From CANMXU01 sp052030545 (GTDB lineage: Bacteria; Pseudomonadota; Gammaproteobacteria; Enterobacterales; Alteromonadaceae), in assembly GCF_052030545.1 (NCBI RefSeq), contig NZ_JBPDIH010000004.1, positions 62,001 through 126,000 of the forward strand: DNA of 64,000 nucleotides, given 5' to 3'. Positions 1-8,422 of this stretch are shown here, piece after piece. The translations under genes were made by a program, and so were the position numbers. Below the pieces are notes generated by a model that was given only the letters and a program-made list of their open reading frames with translations, did not search any database and had not been told where the DNA came from. Positions within the stretch are counted from its first letter, which is position 1. Every line of letters starts with the position of its first letter.

Positions 1-86
1 TTCTTTAACAGCCACTTAAACGTAGCCACCTGAAATTCAATGTCTGATTGCGATAGCAGTGGTTTTGTTTTAAAAAAACTGAGCAT
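1..86 (-). CDS. 5' end of an unidentified gene, cut by the window edge
   Basis: An open frame runs from an ATG at 86 on the minus strand to the left edge. It encodes 28 residues beginning MLSFFKTKPLLSQSD and ending near FKWLLK. The frame has no stop, and it lies divergent from the gene at 205 with about 120 bp between the two starts, which is enough for two promoters. A GGA lies only three bases before the ATG, so the ribosome binding site is poor and another start is possible. I do not recognise the family. It could be a chance open frame because so little of it is visible. Confidence 0.4.
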   Translation of the reverse strand, partial: MLSFFKTKPLLSQSDIEFQVATFKWLLK

Positions 87-204
87 AAATCCATTTATTT
101 ATAAGACGTAAATTATTGATATCAGGTTACTTTAATTATGAACATTTATCAATTTGCCGTATAGTCTTATTAGCGTACTTTACTGACTGATTAATAAAAT
201 AAAA

Positions 205-1524
205 ATGGAATTCACTAAAAGAATTAAAATAGGGATATTGGTATCAATCATCATAGTAGTTGGCACATACCATCTTTACGTAGATGACGAATTAAATCCT
301 GAGGCCAAAAAGTGGATCGAGTATTATTCTAAACCCACAAATTTAGAAGGAAATGCCTTTATTGGTTTAATTGCCCTATCTCCTTCGAACGATATATCTA
401 CTGAGCAAGCCAAAGAATTATATAAAACCAAACTAGGTAATATTACTAAGGGATCGTTAGATTATTTTCAACAACTAAAATATCCTAACGTTAGCGCTTT
501 ACCAGATATATTTGGTGATGATGAAGCTTACTTTTGTGAATTTAATAAAGATAATTGCTTATCAGAAACAGCTAAAAATAGGGTTGTTCTTGAAGAAAAG
601 AGTAACAAACTTACCAGTATTACAAAGCAGTATCGCTCTTTATCTAAATTAACCAATTTCGAACCACTGAACTCTATCGCCACCGAGCCTGATTGGGATT
701 CACTTATTCCAATTCAAAGGCTAGCATTTTTAGAGGTGTACTTTCATATATTAGATAACGACCTTGAGTTAGCTGCGCTTCAATTGTCACAACTCATATC
801 TGTAGAGCGAAAATTCCTTAGAAACGCTACGGAAGCCGTATTTCATGCGGTGCCAATTGTTAATTTTGAGCTGTATTATCAACCACTGTTGCTCAAGCTT
901 AAAGAACAAGGTTTTGCTAATTGGGAAGTATTTGGTGATGCACTTACTCCTTTACCTTTTGAAGAAATTTCAATGAATAGAATGTGGCTTATTATGTTTG
1001 CTCAAGGGACAAGAGCATTACAGTTTAAGTACATCGCAGAAAGAGCTGAAGGCATGGGGCACTCCCTTCATGGCTTTCAAGCTCAAATAAAATACAAAGA
1101 AAACATGACTCTAAACAGTATATTTGCATACCAGAGGTTACAGTTAATCTCTGAAAATGCTAAGAAAGAAAATCTTATTTCTTTAGTTGAAATTGCCGAT
1201 AGAGAAGCTAATGCGCATTCAGAAAAGTTAAGAAGTGAAATCAAAAATATGTTTTGGTTTACTATCAAAAATTACAGGAACATTGTTGGCTCTTACCTAA
1301 AAGTAACAGCTTTACCTAAATTCCTTAGCCTTTATGGAGAAAAATTTAAACTAGACCTGCGATTGTTATTACTAAATATGGTTATAAATGAAGATAAAGA
1401 TGCTCTAGGAAGTGCTATTAATTTAAATAAATACGTAAACCCATATACAGGCGAAGCTCCTAAGTTGTCTAGATCAAAGCTTTGTTACACATTGCAAAAT
1501 GATAAGATTTGTATTGATATATGA
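205..1524 (+). CDS. Hypothetical membrane-anchored protein (439 aa)
   Basis: The function is not recognised. The N-terminus has a few charged residues followed by one hydrophobic segment (about residues 8-25), which looks like an uncleaved signal anchor, so the remaining 410 residues are probably periplasmic. That part is largely helical and acidic, without an obvious catalytic motif. Cysteines are few (about residues 112 and 119, and two near the C-terminus), so disulfides are possible. The gene stands alone: the divergent partial gene is on its left and a convergent zinc-ribbon gene on its right. A TATAGT lies about 45 bp upstream. No good Shine-Dalgarno precedes the ATG, only an A-rich run. 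The coding sequence is clearly more AT-rich than the core genes nearby, which fits an acquired or fast-evolving orphan. Confidence 0.7.
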   Translation: MEFTKRIKIGILVSIIIVVGTYHLYVDDELNPEAKKWIEYYSKPTNLEGNAFIGLIALSPSNDISTEQAKELYKTKLGNITKGSLDYFQQLKYPNVSALPDIFGDDEAYFCEFNKDNCLSETAKNRVVLEEKSNKLTSITKQYRSLSKLTNFEPLNSIATEPDWDSLIPIQRLAFLEVYFHILDNDLELAALQLSQLISVERKFLRNATEAVFHAVPIVNFELYYQPLLLKLKEQGFANWEVFGDALTPLPFEEISMNRMWLIMFAQGTRALQFKYIAERAEGMGHSLHGFQAQIKYKENMTLNSIFAYQRLQLISENAKKENLISLVEIADREANAHSEKLRSEIKNMFWFTIKNYRNIVGSYLKVTALPKFLSLYGEKFKLDLRLLLLNMVINEDKDALGSAINLNKYVNPYTGEAPKLSRSKLCYTLQNDKICIDI

Positions 1525-1626
1525 CATAAACCCATTACTACAATAGCCTAGTGTGCGTTTACCGTATTAGTCTGGCTAAGCCTTTTTACCTAAAGAGGTT
1601 CGTTGTAAAGTAAATAGCCTTTAGCA

Positions 1627-1878
1627 CTATTTAAACCAAACTTTACCGCCAATCATTTTAAAAGCAGGCATGCCCCGTATTAAAAATTCTCGCGCAAAAA
1701 CTTGCTGACAGCTAGGGCACGTGCAAGGAGTTTGAGTGAAGTCTTTAGTAATACGTGATTTAAAACACTTCACCAAAGCGCCTTTGCCACCTTTCTTATA
1801 TTTAAATAACTGAGCTTTACACTTCGCACAAAATATATCGACCGACTTTTTAGGTGCTTTACTGTTTGGTTTTGCCAT
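1627..1878 (-). CDS. Small zinc-ribbon-like protein (83 aa)
   Basis: A short basic protein with two cysteine clusters: CAKC near residues 17-20, and C38 followed by a CTCPSC group near 52-57. The spacing suggests one zinc ribbon or treble-clef site. The first 12 residues are lysine- and proline-rich and probably disordered. No catalytic motif is visible, so a nucleic-acid or protein binding role is only an inference. It sits 24 bp downstream of the exonuclease gene on the same strand and could be its second cistron. The gene at 205 converges on it. I know no characterised relative by name. Confidence 0.65.
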   Translation of the reverse strand: MAKPNSKAPKKSVDIFCAKCKAQLFKYKKGGKGALVKCFKSRITKDFTQTPCTCPSCQQVFAREFLIRGMPAFKMIGGKVWFK

Positions 1879-1902
1879 ATGCTCGTATAACTATTGCTAG
1901 AA

Positions 1903-2517
1903 TTACCATTGAGATAGCAATTTATTGATATCTTTTTTGGCTGTTTTCGCGATTTTTTGAACCAGTTTAAAAGTCACGTCTGGCTCGGAGATTTGCTCGC
2001 CAATATCATCAAGCATGCACAGCCATAATTTAGCGGTCATTTGGGCATCAAATAACGCTCGGTGAAAATCGCCATCTGATGCAATACCTTTATAATCAAC
2101 TAAGCTACCCAACCTATGACTAGGTGCTTGTTGATTTATACGGCGCGATACCAATAATGAACAGGCAAACTGTCCGCTATAATCGCGGGATATTCTGCTT
2201 AACTCTGCATCTAAGAATTTTTTATCGAACGATGCATTATGTGCCAACAGATTTGAGTCACCAATAAAGTCAGCAAACTGCGCCATAACCTCTTCACAAG
2301 ACGGCGCGCTAACCAACATATCATTTGTTATGCCAGTATATTGTTCGATAAAGCTACTAATGCGACGTCCGGGGTTCATTAATGCTTGAAACGTATCAAC
2401 AACTTCACCATTTTCAATACGAACGGCACCAATTTCTATGGCTCGGTCACCACTGTTGGGCGAAAGTCCTGTGGTTTCAAAATCGAGAACAATTAAAGAA
2501 TTTGCGTTTAGATTCAT
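1903..2517 (-). CDS. DnaQ-like 3'-5' exonuclease (DEDDh family)
   Basis: The product is a 204-residue exonuclease domain of the DnaQ/RNase T superfamily, which removes nucleotides from 3' ends using two metal ions. All five DEDDh positions can be read: D12 and E14 in the LDFETTG motif, D98 in AHNASFDKKF, then H152 and D157 in FHRALFDA. The domain fills the whole protein, so this is a free-standing exonuclease and not the N-terminal part of a polymerase. It resembles the PolC-type/DinG-type exonuclease proteins more than the replicative epsilon subunit, but substrate and physiological role cannot be read from the sequence. The zinc-ribbon gene follows 24 bp downstream and may be cotranscribed. 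A tRNA-Ser gene lies upstream on the same strand. Confidence 0.88.
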   Translation of the reverse strand: MNLNANSLIVLDFETTGLSPNSGDRAIEIGAVRIENGEVVDTFQALMNPGRRISSFIEQYTGITNDMLVSAPSCEEVMAQFADFIGDSNLLAHNASFDKKFLDAELSRISRDYSGQFACSLLVSRRINQQAPSHRLGSLVDYKGIASDGDFHRALFDAQMTAKLWLCMLDDIGEQISEPDVTFKLVQKIAKTAKKDINKLLSQW

Positions 2518-2638
2518 AAAGTTTGCTTGCTATGGATAAAAGCTAACAGCATTTTATCGTGTTAGTGATAAATGTACACACTATAAAAATAAGAGATAAA
2601 AAAACAGCGACACATAGTCGCTGTTTTTTATAATATGA

Positions 2639-2726
2639 TGGCGGTGAAGGAGGGATTCGAACCCTCGATACCTTGCGGTATACACACTTTCCAGGCGTGC
2701 TCCTTCGGCCACTCGGACACTTCACC
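2639..2726 (-). tRNA. tRNA-Ser (anticodon GGA)
   Basis: Read on the minus strand this gives an 88-nt type II tRNA with encoded CCA. The seven-base acceptor stem pairs GGTGAAG with CTTCACC. The anticodon stem CACGC/GTGTG closes the loop CTGGAAA, with anticodon GGA. The long variable arm (TATACC-GCAA-GGTATC) is typical of serine tRNAs, and the T arm has the standard GGTTCGAATCC. It decodes UCC and UCU. Confidence 0.96.
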
Positions 2727-2868
2727 ATTTTGTGCTCAATTAAGGCTGCGCTATGGTAGGTAAAAAACGTTATAGCTGCAAGGCAATTTTACTTAATTAA
2801 ACAATTAACCTTTGATTTGCTGAGAATTTAGGCAAGTTATTACTTGTACGTCACTCGCTTATTTACAA

Positions 2869-3897
2869 CTAGATTGAAAAGTTAAGCATTCGGTTTAAAG
2901 ACTTTAACGCACCTTCTCTAAGTGCCATATCAACAAAGACTTCTTTGCCTGTTGGGTCAATAAGTGCTTCTTCAATGGCTTTTAAACCATTCATCGCCAT
3001 CCAAGGACAATGTGCACAACTGCGACACGTTGCACCTTCTCCTGCCGTTGGCGCTTCAAAAAATTCTTTTTCTGGACAAAGCTGCTGCATTTTATAAAAA
3101 ATACCGCGATCGGTTGCCACAATAAATTTCTTATTAGGTAATGTTTGCGCCGCTTTGATCAACTGACTTGTTGAGCCAACCGAGTCAGCAAGTTCAATCA
3201 CTTCTGCAGGCGATTCTGGATGCACTAAAACAGCAGCATCAGGGTGAAGGGTTTTCATGTCGATTAACGCTTTGGTCTTAAACTCGTCATGAACAATACA
3301 AGCGCCCTGCCACATTAACATGTCTGCACCCGTTTGCTTTTCGATATAAGCGCCTAGATGACGATCTGGGCCCCATAAAATCTTTTCACCTAGGCTGTCT
3401 AGGTGCTCAACGATTTCTAGTGCGCAAGAGGAGGTAACAATCCAATCTGCTCGAGCTTTAACAGCTGTAGACGTATTGGCATATACGACAACCGTTCTGT
3501 CAGGGTGTTGATCGCAAAAGGCTGAAAACTCGTCAATTGGGCAACCTAAGTCTAATGAACAGGTCGCTTCAAGTGTTGGCATAACCACTGTTTTTTCAGG
3601 CGTTAACACTTTGGCGGTTTCGCCCATAAACTTAACACCGGCCACTAATAAAGTTTCTGCTGGGTGTTGATTACCAAAACGCGCCATTTCTAGCGAGTCG
3701 GCAACACAGCCACCAGTTTCTTCAGCAAGCGCTTGAATTTCAGGATCTGTGTAATAGTGCGCAACTAAAACAGCATTTTTAGCTTTCAATAATTGTTTAA
3801 TTCGCTCTTTGTATTGAGCACGCTCGTCAACCGATAACGGTTTTGGCTTGGCTGGAAATTGAAAATCAAATTCTACGGCTAAACTTGCTTGCGACAT
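2869..3897 (-). CDS. nadA: Quinolinate synthase A
   Basis: NadA condenses iminoaspartate (from NadB) with dihydroxyacetone phosphate to make quinolinate, the precursor of NAD, in the cytoplasm. At 342 residues the length is right. The three 4Fe-4S ligands expected for the proteobacterial enzyme are visible as C113 (in EATCSLD), C200 (GACIVHDEF) and C297 in the C-terminal CRSCAHCPW block, where C291 and C294 add the extra CxxCxxC pattern. The substrate-binding HYY near residue 47 is present. Its place next to a tRNA-Lys array and the tol-pal operon matches enteric and Shewanella gene order. It is transcribed on the same strand as the tol operon, but the tRNA array lies between them. No nadB is in the window. 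Confidence 0.97.
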   Translation of the reverse strand: MSQASLAVEFDFQFPAKPKPLSVDERAQYKERIKQLLKAKNAVLVAHYYTDPEIQALAEETGGCVADSLEMARFGNQHPAETLLVAGVKFMGETAKVLTPEKTVVMPTLEATCSLDLGCPIDEFSAFCDQHPDRTVVVYANTSTAVKARADWIVTSSCALEIVEHLDSLGEKILWGPDRHLGAYIEKQTGADMLMWQGACIVHDEFKTKALIDMKTLHPDAAVLVHPESPAEVIELADSVGSTSQLIKAAQTLPNKKFIVATDRGIFYKMQQLCPEKEFFEAPTAGEGATCRSCAHCPWMAMNGLKAIEEALIDPTGKEVFVDMALREGALKSLNRMLNFSI

Positions 3898-4116
3898 TTT
3901 ACATCTCTATTTACACTAAAAAACCGAGGAATTATAAGGCAAAGCGCCATGAATGTGTACTAGAGAATAAATCAGGTTTAGTAAAATTTAGGTATAAGTC
4001 AGAATGAATATGAAAACGGTATGACGTAATTAAGAAATTTCAAGTAAATTAAGAAGATGAGCTAGAGGTAGCGATGAGCTTTGGATAATCACTTTTCATT
4101 AAGACTAAATAAAAAG

Positions 4117-4191
4117 TGGTCGGTCGTGAAGGATTTGAACCTTCGACAAATTGGTTAAAAGCCAACTGCTCTACCAACTGAGCTAACGACC
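4117..4191 (-). tRNA. tRNA-Lys (anticodon TTT), copy 1, one base lost in the assembly gap
   Basis: Minus-strand tRNA with anticodon loop CTTTTAA (anticodon TTT), the T-arm motif GGTTCAAATCC and an encoded CCA (TGG at 4117-4119 on the plus strand). The intact third copy shows a full length of 76 nt, so the first base of this gene (C1, pairing with G72) should be at 4192, the first N of the gap. It is otherwise identical to copies 2 and 3 over the visible part. Confidence 0.93.
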
Positions 4192-4288
4192 NNNNNNNNN
4201 NNNNNNNNNNNNNNNNNNNNNNNNNNNNNNNNNNNNNNNNNNNNNNNNNNNNNNNNNNNNNNNNNNNNNNNNNNNNNNNNNNNNNNNN
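4192..4288. other. Assembly gap (97 N) inside the tRNA-Lys array
   Basis: A run of 97 undetermined bases begins one base before the end of tRNA-Lys copy 1 and stops nine bases inside copy 2. Both edges fall in identical tRNA sequence, as expected when an assembler cannot resolve tandem near-identical tRNA genes. The true length, and so the true tRNA copy number, is uncertain. Protein frames that read across this run are artefacts. Confidence 0.97.
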
Positions 4289-4355
4289 GTGAAGGATTTG
4301 AACCTTCGACAAATTGGTTAAAAGCCAACTGCTCTACCAACTGAGCTAACGACCG
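4280..4355 (-). tRNA. tRNA-Lys (anticodon TTT), copy 2, 3' end hidden in the gap
   Basis: Visible from 4289 to 4355 and identical to the matching part of the intact third copy. The last nine bases (CCA, discriminator and part of the acceptor strand) would occupy 4280-4288, which are N, so the 5' coordinate on the plus strand is inferred from the 76-nt length. The spacer between copies 2 and 3 is 57 bp. Confidence 0.9.
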
Positions 4356-4412
4356 ATGATAGATATTTCGAATGTTTACTTTCTGCTTTGTAGATTTAAA
4401 CAAAAAAGAAAG

Positions 4413-4488
4413 TGGTCGGTCGTGAAGGATTTGAACCTTCGACAAATTGGTTAAAAGCCAACTGCTCTACCAACTGAGCTAACGACCG
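4413..4488 (-). tRNA. tRNA-Lys (anticodon TTT), copy 3, complete
   Basis: A complete 76-nt tRNA with encoded CCA. The acceptor stem CGGTCGT pairs with ACGACCG, so the first pair is C1-G72. The D arm is AGCTCAGTTGGTAGAGC and the anticodon stem TTGGC/ACCAA closes the loop CTTTTAA. As the most upstream copy on the minus strand, its promoter should lie in 4489-4633. The array between cpoB and nadA matches the lys/val tRNA cluster at the same place in Escherichia coli. Confidence 0.96.
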
Positions 4489-4633
4489 ACATTTGTATTG
4501 CGTTGCCCTGCTCGTTCAACGCGCCGCATATAATACTTATAATTTTTTTTAGTGCAACAACAAATTCAAGTTTTTTTAACTTTCTAGCGCGTTTGCGTAA
4601 AAAGAAAGCAACTTGCTAGATATATATACAACT

Positions 4634-5497
4634 TTATTGCGTTAAACTGTCTAAACGAGGTTTTGCTAATTGCGCTGCACTTGAACTTGGGTACTCAGCA
4701 ATAAGTTTACGGTATAAGCTAATTGCTTTAGTTCGGTTATCTTGCTTTTGTTCAACCATAGCAAGTTTCAATAATGCATCACCGCGCTTACTTGAGTCGG
4801 TGAACTGGTTAACAACCACTTCGAACTCTTGTTTCGCTTCCGCTAACTCACCTTTATTAAACAGTAATTGCCCTAACCAATAATGCGCATTTGCCGCATA
4901 GCTTGATTGAGGATACTTTTGATTAAAGGCACGAAATTCAGGGATAGCCTGTTCGTACTTTTTCTCTTTAAGTACTAAGTTAACCGCACGATCATAAGCT
5001 TCGTTTTCAGTTAAATCACTACTGTAATTAACACTGGATGAATTACTTGCTGGCGTATTAGTGGCACCAATTGCCGCTGGCACTTGATTAGTCGGTTTCA
5101 GGGCTTGTGATACACGACGATCAAGCTCTTGATATAATTCACGCTGGCGATCAAGCACTTGGCTTAATTGATGGGTATGAAGCTCGGTAACACCGCGTAA
5201 TTCATTCACTTCATTTTGCAATTCATCAAGCTGACGTTGCACATTAACTTGTGCACGATTTCTAGCATCTAATTTGCGTTCTAAGCTTACAAGCTGTTCA
5301 GCAACGCTGCCTTTAGGCGCTGAATAGGTTGTAGGGCTAGGAAGTGGTGAAGTCGTTGTAGTAACCGTTGACGTATTGTTGTTAACAGTTGCTGGTGGTG
5401 GTGAACTTACATCAATAACCGGTGCAGGTTGAGCTGCTAGTACAGAAGATGCACTAACAACTAAACCTAAGCCAAATAAAACTTTATTCAGTTTCAT
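4634..5497 (-). CDS. cpoB: Cell division coordinator CpoB (YbgF), Tol-Pal accessory protein
   Basis: A periplasmic protein that binds TolA and couples outer-membrane constriction to peptidoglycan synthesis at the septum. Layout: signal peptide (about residues 1-22, ending VLAAQ); a proline- and threonine-rich linker to about 55; a coiled coil at about 65-125, which drives trimerisation in the family; a second serine/asparagine linker; then three TPR repeats from about 160 to the end (AYDRAVNLVLKEKKYEQAI, YWLGQLLFNKGELAEA, LLKLAMVEQKQDNRTKAI). At 287 residues it is slightly longer than the E. coli protein, mostly in the linkers. It is the last gene of the tol operon and begins 11 bp after the pal stop. 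Confidence 0.95.
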   Translation of the reverse strand: MKLNKVLFGLGLVVSASSVLAAQPAPVIDVSSPPPATVNNNTSTVTTTTSPLPSPTTYSAPKGSVAEQLVSLERKLDARNRAQVNVQRQLDELQNEVNELRGVTELHTHQLSQVLDRQRELYQELDRRVSQALKPTNQVPAAIGATNTPASNSSSVNYSSDLTENEAYDRAVNLVLKEKKYEQAIPEFRAFNQKYPQSSYAANAHYWLGQLLFNKGELAEAKQEFEVVVNQFTDSSKRGDALLKLAMVEQKQDNRTKAISLYRKLIAEYPSSSAAQLAKPRLDSLTQ

Positions 5498-5508
5498 TTA
5501 TCTACCAA

Positions 5509-6060
5509 TTAGTAAACTAAAACGGCACGACGGTTTTTAGCAAAAGCGTCTTCAGAACGGTCTTTAACCATTGGCTTTTCTTCACCGTAGCTAACTACGC
5601 TTAATTGTGAAGAAGAAACACCCATGTTTTCTAGGTAAGTTTCAACAGCTTTAGCACGACGCTCACCTAAGGCAATGTTGTACTCTGGCGTACCGCGCTC
5701 ATCGGCATGGCCTTCGATCACAACGTTTACGTTAGTGTTCGCATTTAAAAATGTAGCGTGCGCTTCTAAAATAGCTGCAAACTCACCGCTTACTGTAGAT
5801 TTGTCAAAATCGAAGTAAATAATGCTGTTAGCACGTAATGCGTCTTGAGCTTGACGTTGTTGCTCTTTAAATTCAGCTTCTTTTTTAGCTGCAGCGGCAC
5901 GAACGGCTGCTTCTTGTTCAGCGACTTTTTTCGCTTCAATTTGAGCGTTAGTTTCAACTGAGCTGGTACCTTCGTCTTCTGAGTTAGTGTTGCTACAAGC
6001 TGAAATAGCTAAAATTGGTAAAGCAATGGCTAAAGCTTTCACTGTTTTGTTTAAGCGCAT
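5509..6060 (-). CDS. pal: Peptidoglycan-associated lipoprotein Pal
   Basis: An outer-membrane lipoprotein that holds the outer membrane to peptidoglycan and, together with TolB and TolA, helps it constrict at division. The lipobox ISAC puts the lipidated cysteine at residue 22, followed by an asparagine/serine/glutamate linker. Residues about 40-75 form an alanine/lysine/glutamate-rich helix that is longer than in E. coli Pal. The OmpA-like domain runs from about 78 to the end, with FDFDKSTV and the peptidoglycan-binding VEGHADERGTPEYNIALGERR. A good Shine-Dalgarno (AAGGAA) precedes the ATG. It lies between tolB (52 bp) and cpoB (11 bp). Confidence 0.97.
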   Translation of the reverse strand: MRLNKTVKALAIALPILAISACSNTNSEDEGTSSVETNAQIEAKKVAEQEAAVRAAAAKKEAEFKEQQRQAQDALRANSIIYFDFDKSTVSGEFAAILEAHATFLNANTNVNVVIEGHADERGTPEYNIALGERRAKAVETYLENMGVSSSQLSVVSYGEEKPMVKDRSEDAFAKNRRAVLVY

Positions 6061-6112
6061 TTTGGTTTCCTTAATGGTTCTACATAAAAGTTAAAAATAA
6101 ATACTTTCTTTA

Positions 6113-7459
6113 TTATAAAAATGGTGACCAAGCAGGTGCTTTTACTTGGCCGTCTAATGCAGGTAGACGCGCTTTAAAACGCCCATCTACAGACACTAAA
6201 CTAAGTACTTGCTTATTATTGTGCAACGTACTGTATATAATCATGCCACCATTTGGTGAAATGCTTGGCGATTCATCTAAGCGTGTTTTAGTTAGCACTT
6301 GGAACATACCCGACTCTAACTCTTGTTTCGCTAAATGATATCTACCTTGTGTTCGGTTAACCATGATCAGCTGACGTCCGTCTGGTGTTAACGAACCACC
6401 AAGGTTCATTTCACCATCAAATGTCAACCGTCTGATTTTTCCATCGATTAAATTTACGCGATAAAGCTGAGGTTTTCCACCCCGTTCTGAACTAAATATC
6501 AATGAATTACCGTCAGGTGTCCAACTTGGTTCAGTATCAATCGCACGATGACGGGTGATACGTCGCAATTTTTTACTGGCTAAATTCATCACATAAAGTT
6601 CAGGATTACCATCTTTTGACAAGACTAACGCAAGCTCTTTACCATTTGGCGAAAAGCGTGGCGCACTGTTAATGCCTTTAAACGAGCTTAACATGGTGCG
6701 TTGGCTGCTATAAATATCAATACTGAATATCTGCGCTTGACGATTCTCAAACGTTACATAGGCCAATTTGCTGCCATCTGGACTCCAAGTCGGCGACATT
6801 AATGGTTCTTTAGAGCTTAATAATACTTCTTCGTTATAACCGTCATAGTCGGCAATAACAAGTTGATAAGGGTAACTTTGTTGATCGCGAACAATAACAT
6901 AAGCGATTTTGGTTAAAAAAGCACCACGACTACCGGTAAGCTTTTCGTAAACCACATCACTGATGCGATGACCATAACGACGAAATTGACTTGCACTAAT
7001 TTCAATAGTGCGATCTTCTAAAACATGATCTTTTGCACTAACCAATTGGCCGTTACTTAACATTTGGCTTTCACCACCGGTAATTTGGCCGCGAATAACA
7101 TCGATTAATTGATAGTGAACACTAAAGCGACCAACACCAACTTCCGTCACTGAACCCACAACAATGGCTTCTACGCCTTCGTTTGCCCACGCGGCATAAT
7201 CAACTTGGCTGTCGTTATTAGGTTTTTGTGGAAATTTAAATTCACTTATCGGACTAAATTTACCACTACGCAGTAAGTCATCGCTAACCACTTGCGATAA
7301 ACGCTCTGGCACTTCACTGCTGCCTTGGAACTTAAACGGTAAAACCGCAATAGGTCTTGCGCCGTTAACACCTTCAGTGATCACAATTTCTAAGGTCGCC
7401 ATTGCTTGAAGTGAAAACAAGCTACATAGACAAATTAGGAGTACTTTAAATTTCATCAT
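6113..7459 (-). CDS. tolB: Tol-Pal system translocation protein TolB
   Basis: A periplasmic beta-propeller that binds Pal and is displaced by TolA. The signal peptide covers about residues 1-21 and ends QAMA before TLEIVITEG. The N-terminal alpha/beta domain (about 25-160) carries PIAVLPFKF. The C-terminal six-bladed propeller shows repeated WSPDGSKLAY-like motifs: SPTWSPDGS, APRFSPNGK, EPSWTPDGN, GGSLTPDGR, SPSISPNGG and APAWSPFL. At 448 residues it has the family length. Two ATG codons in a row (7459 and 7456) are both possible after a GAAGAA ribosome binding site; the first is listed. It follows tolA by 45 bp. Confidence 0.97.
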   Translation of the reverse strand: MMKFKVLLICLCSLFSLQAMATLEIVITEGVNGARPIAVLPFKFQGSSEVPERLSQVVSDDLLRSGKFSPISEFKFPQKPNNDSQVDYAAWANEGVEAIVVGSVTEVGVGRFSVHYQLIDVIRGQITGGESQMLSNGQLVSAKDHVLEDRTIEISASQFRRYGHRISDVVYEKLTGSRGAFLTKIAYVIVRDQQSYPYQLVIADYDGYNEEVLLSSKEPLMSPTWSPDGSKLAYVTFENRQAQIFSIDIYSSQRTMLSSFKGINSAPRFSPNGKELALVLSKDGNPELYVMNLASKKLRRITRHRAIDTEPSWTPDGNSLIFSSERGGKPQLYRVNLIDGKIRRLTFDGEMNLGGSLTPDGRQLIMVNRTQGRYHLAKQELESGMFQVLTKTRLDESPSISPNGGMIIYSTLHNNKQVLSLVSVDGRFKARLPALDGQVKAPAWSPFL

Positions 7460-7504
7460 TTCTTCAAAATTATTATTAGTTAAAATCAGCCAGCATTAGT
7501 AAGA

Positions 7505-8422
7505 CTAAAACTCTGGCACCACCGTTAAACTTATGGTGCTCATAGCTTTGAACACTTCTTTATCTTTCGACACAGGCAAAGTGCCAGCTTTATAAATTGC
7601 TGTTTTGGCAGCATTACAAACTGATCTATCACCCACACCAGGTACAACATTAGTCACAAACCCTGATGGTGCAAGACTTATGGTTAATTTACAAGACTTA
7701 CCTTCCATTGTGTCGCGATCAGTGATTAAATTGCGCTGAATCGTTTGCGTGATTAACGCGGTATAGCGATCAATTTCAGACATTACTTGCTTGCTACGCG
7801 CTTTTTGCCTTTGCGCGGCTTCAGCAGCTAATTCTTCAGCCATCATCTGCTCTTGCATGGCGCGCTCTTTCGCTTCTTGTTCTTTACGTTTGCGCTCTGC
7901 TTCTTTCTTTTTCCGCAGTTCTTCCGCTTTTTTAGCTGCCGCTTCTTCTTTTAAGCGTTTAGCTCTCGCATCAGCTGCGGCTTTTTCCGCTTTTTTCTGT
8001 TCATTTTCTTTACGTACACGCGCTTTTTCTGCCGCATCAGCTTTTGCTTTTGCCGCTTTAGCTGCATCGTCAGCTTTGCGTTTTTCTTGCTCTTTTTTCT
8101 TACGCTGCTTTTCTAAATCTTTTATTCGTTGCTGCTCTTGTGCTCTTTTTCGCTTCGCTGCAGCAGCGCGATCTTCTAAATCTTTTATGCGTTTTCTTTC
8201 TTTAGCTTTTGCATCTGCTTGTTCTTTCTTCAAGCGTTTTACGTGTGCATCAACTTTCGATTTATCAACAGCAACTGCTTGAATAGGTTCCATTTTCGCA
8301 GCGGTAGGAGTGGGCGTTGGTTTGGGCGCTGAGGTAAAATCACCAAACAGCAGCACCAAGGCTAACGCCACATGTAGGCCAATACTTACAGCGATTGCAG
8401 TAGTATACTTCTGGTCCACCAA
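7505..8422 (-). CDS. tolA: TolA, energy-transducing periplasm-spanning protein
   Basis: TolA carries proton-motive force from TolQR in the inner membrane to TolB and Pal. One N-terminal membrane segment (about residues 9-28) is followed by a very long charged helix of lysine, alanine, glutamate and arginine (about 45-210), then a small C-terminal domain (about 215-305) with TLITQTIQRNL and the cysteine pair of the GKSCKL / DRSVCNAA region, probably a disulfide. The start is ambiguous. The TTG at 8422 has a GGAG seven bases upstream and touches the tolR stop, while the GTG at 8419 is the next codon. Repetitive helix coding gives long open frames on the opposite strand that are not genes. Confidence 0.95.
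   Translation of the reverse strand: MVDQKYTTAIAVSIGLHVALALVLLFGDFTSAPKPTPTPTAAKMEPIQAVAVDKSKVDAHVKRLKKEQADAKAKERKRIKDLEDRAAAAKRKRAQEQQRIKDLEKQRKKKEQEKRKADDAAKAAKAKADAAEKARVRKENEQKKAEKAAADARAKRLKEEAAAKKAEELRKKKEAERKRKEQEAKERAMQEQMMAEELAAEAAQRQKARSKQVMSEIDRYTALITQTIQRNLITDRDTMEGKSCKLTISLAPSGFVTNVVPGVGDRSVCNAAKTAIYKAGTLPVSKDKEVFKAMSTISLTVVPEF

Noticed and set aside
2543..2728. 61-codon frame over the tRNA-Ser
   Set aside because: It mainly translates the tRNA gene.
4049..4445. Open frames reading through the tRNA-Lys genes and the N run
   Set aside because: They are translations of tRNA sequence and undetermined bases.
7791..8282. 163-codon plus-strand frame rich in Ala, Ser and Phe
   Set aside because: It is the antisense of the low-complexity TolA helix; such codon bias leaves the reverse frame open.
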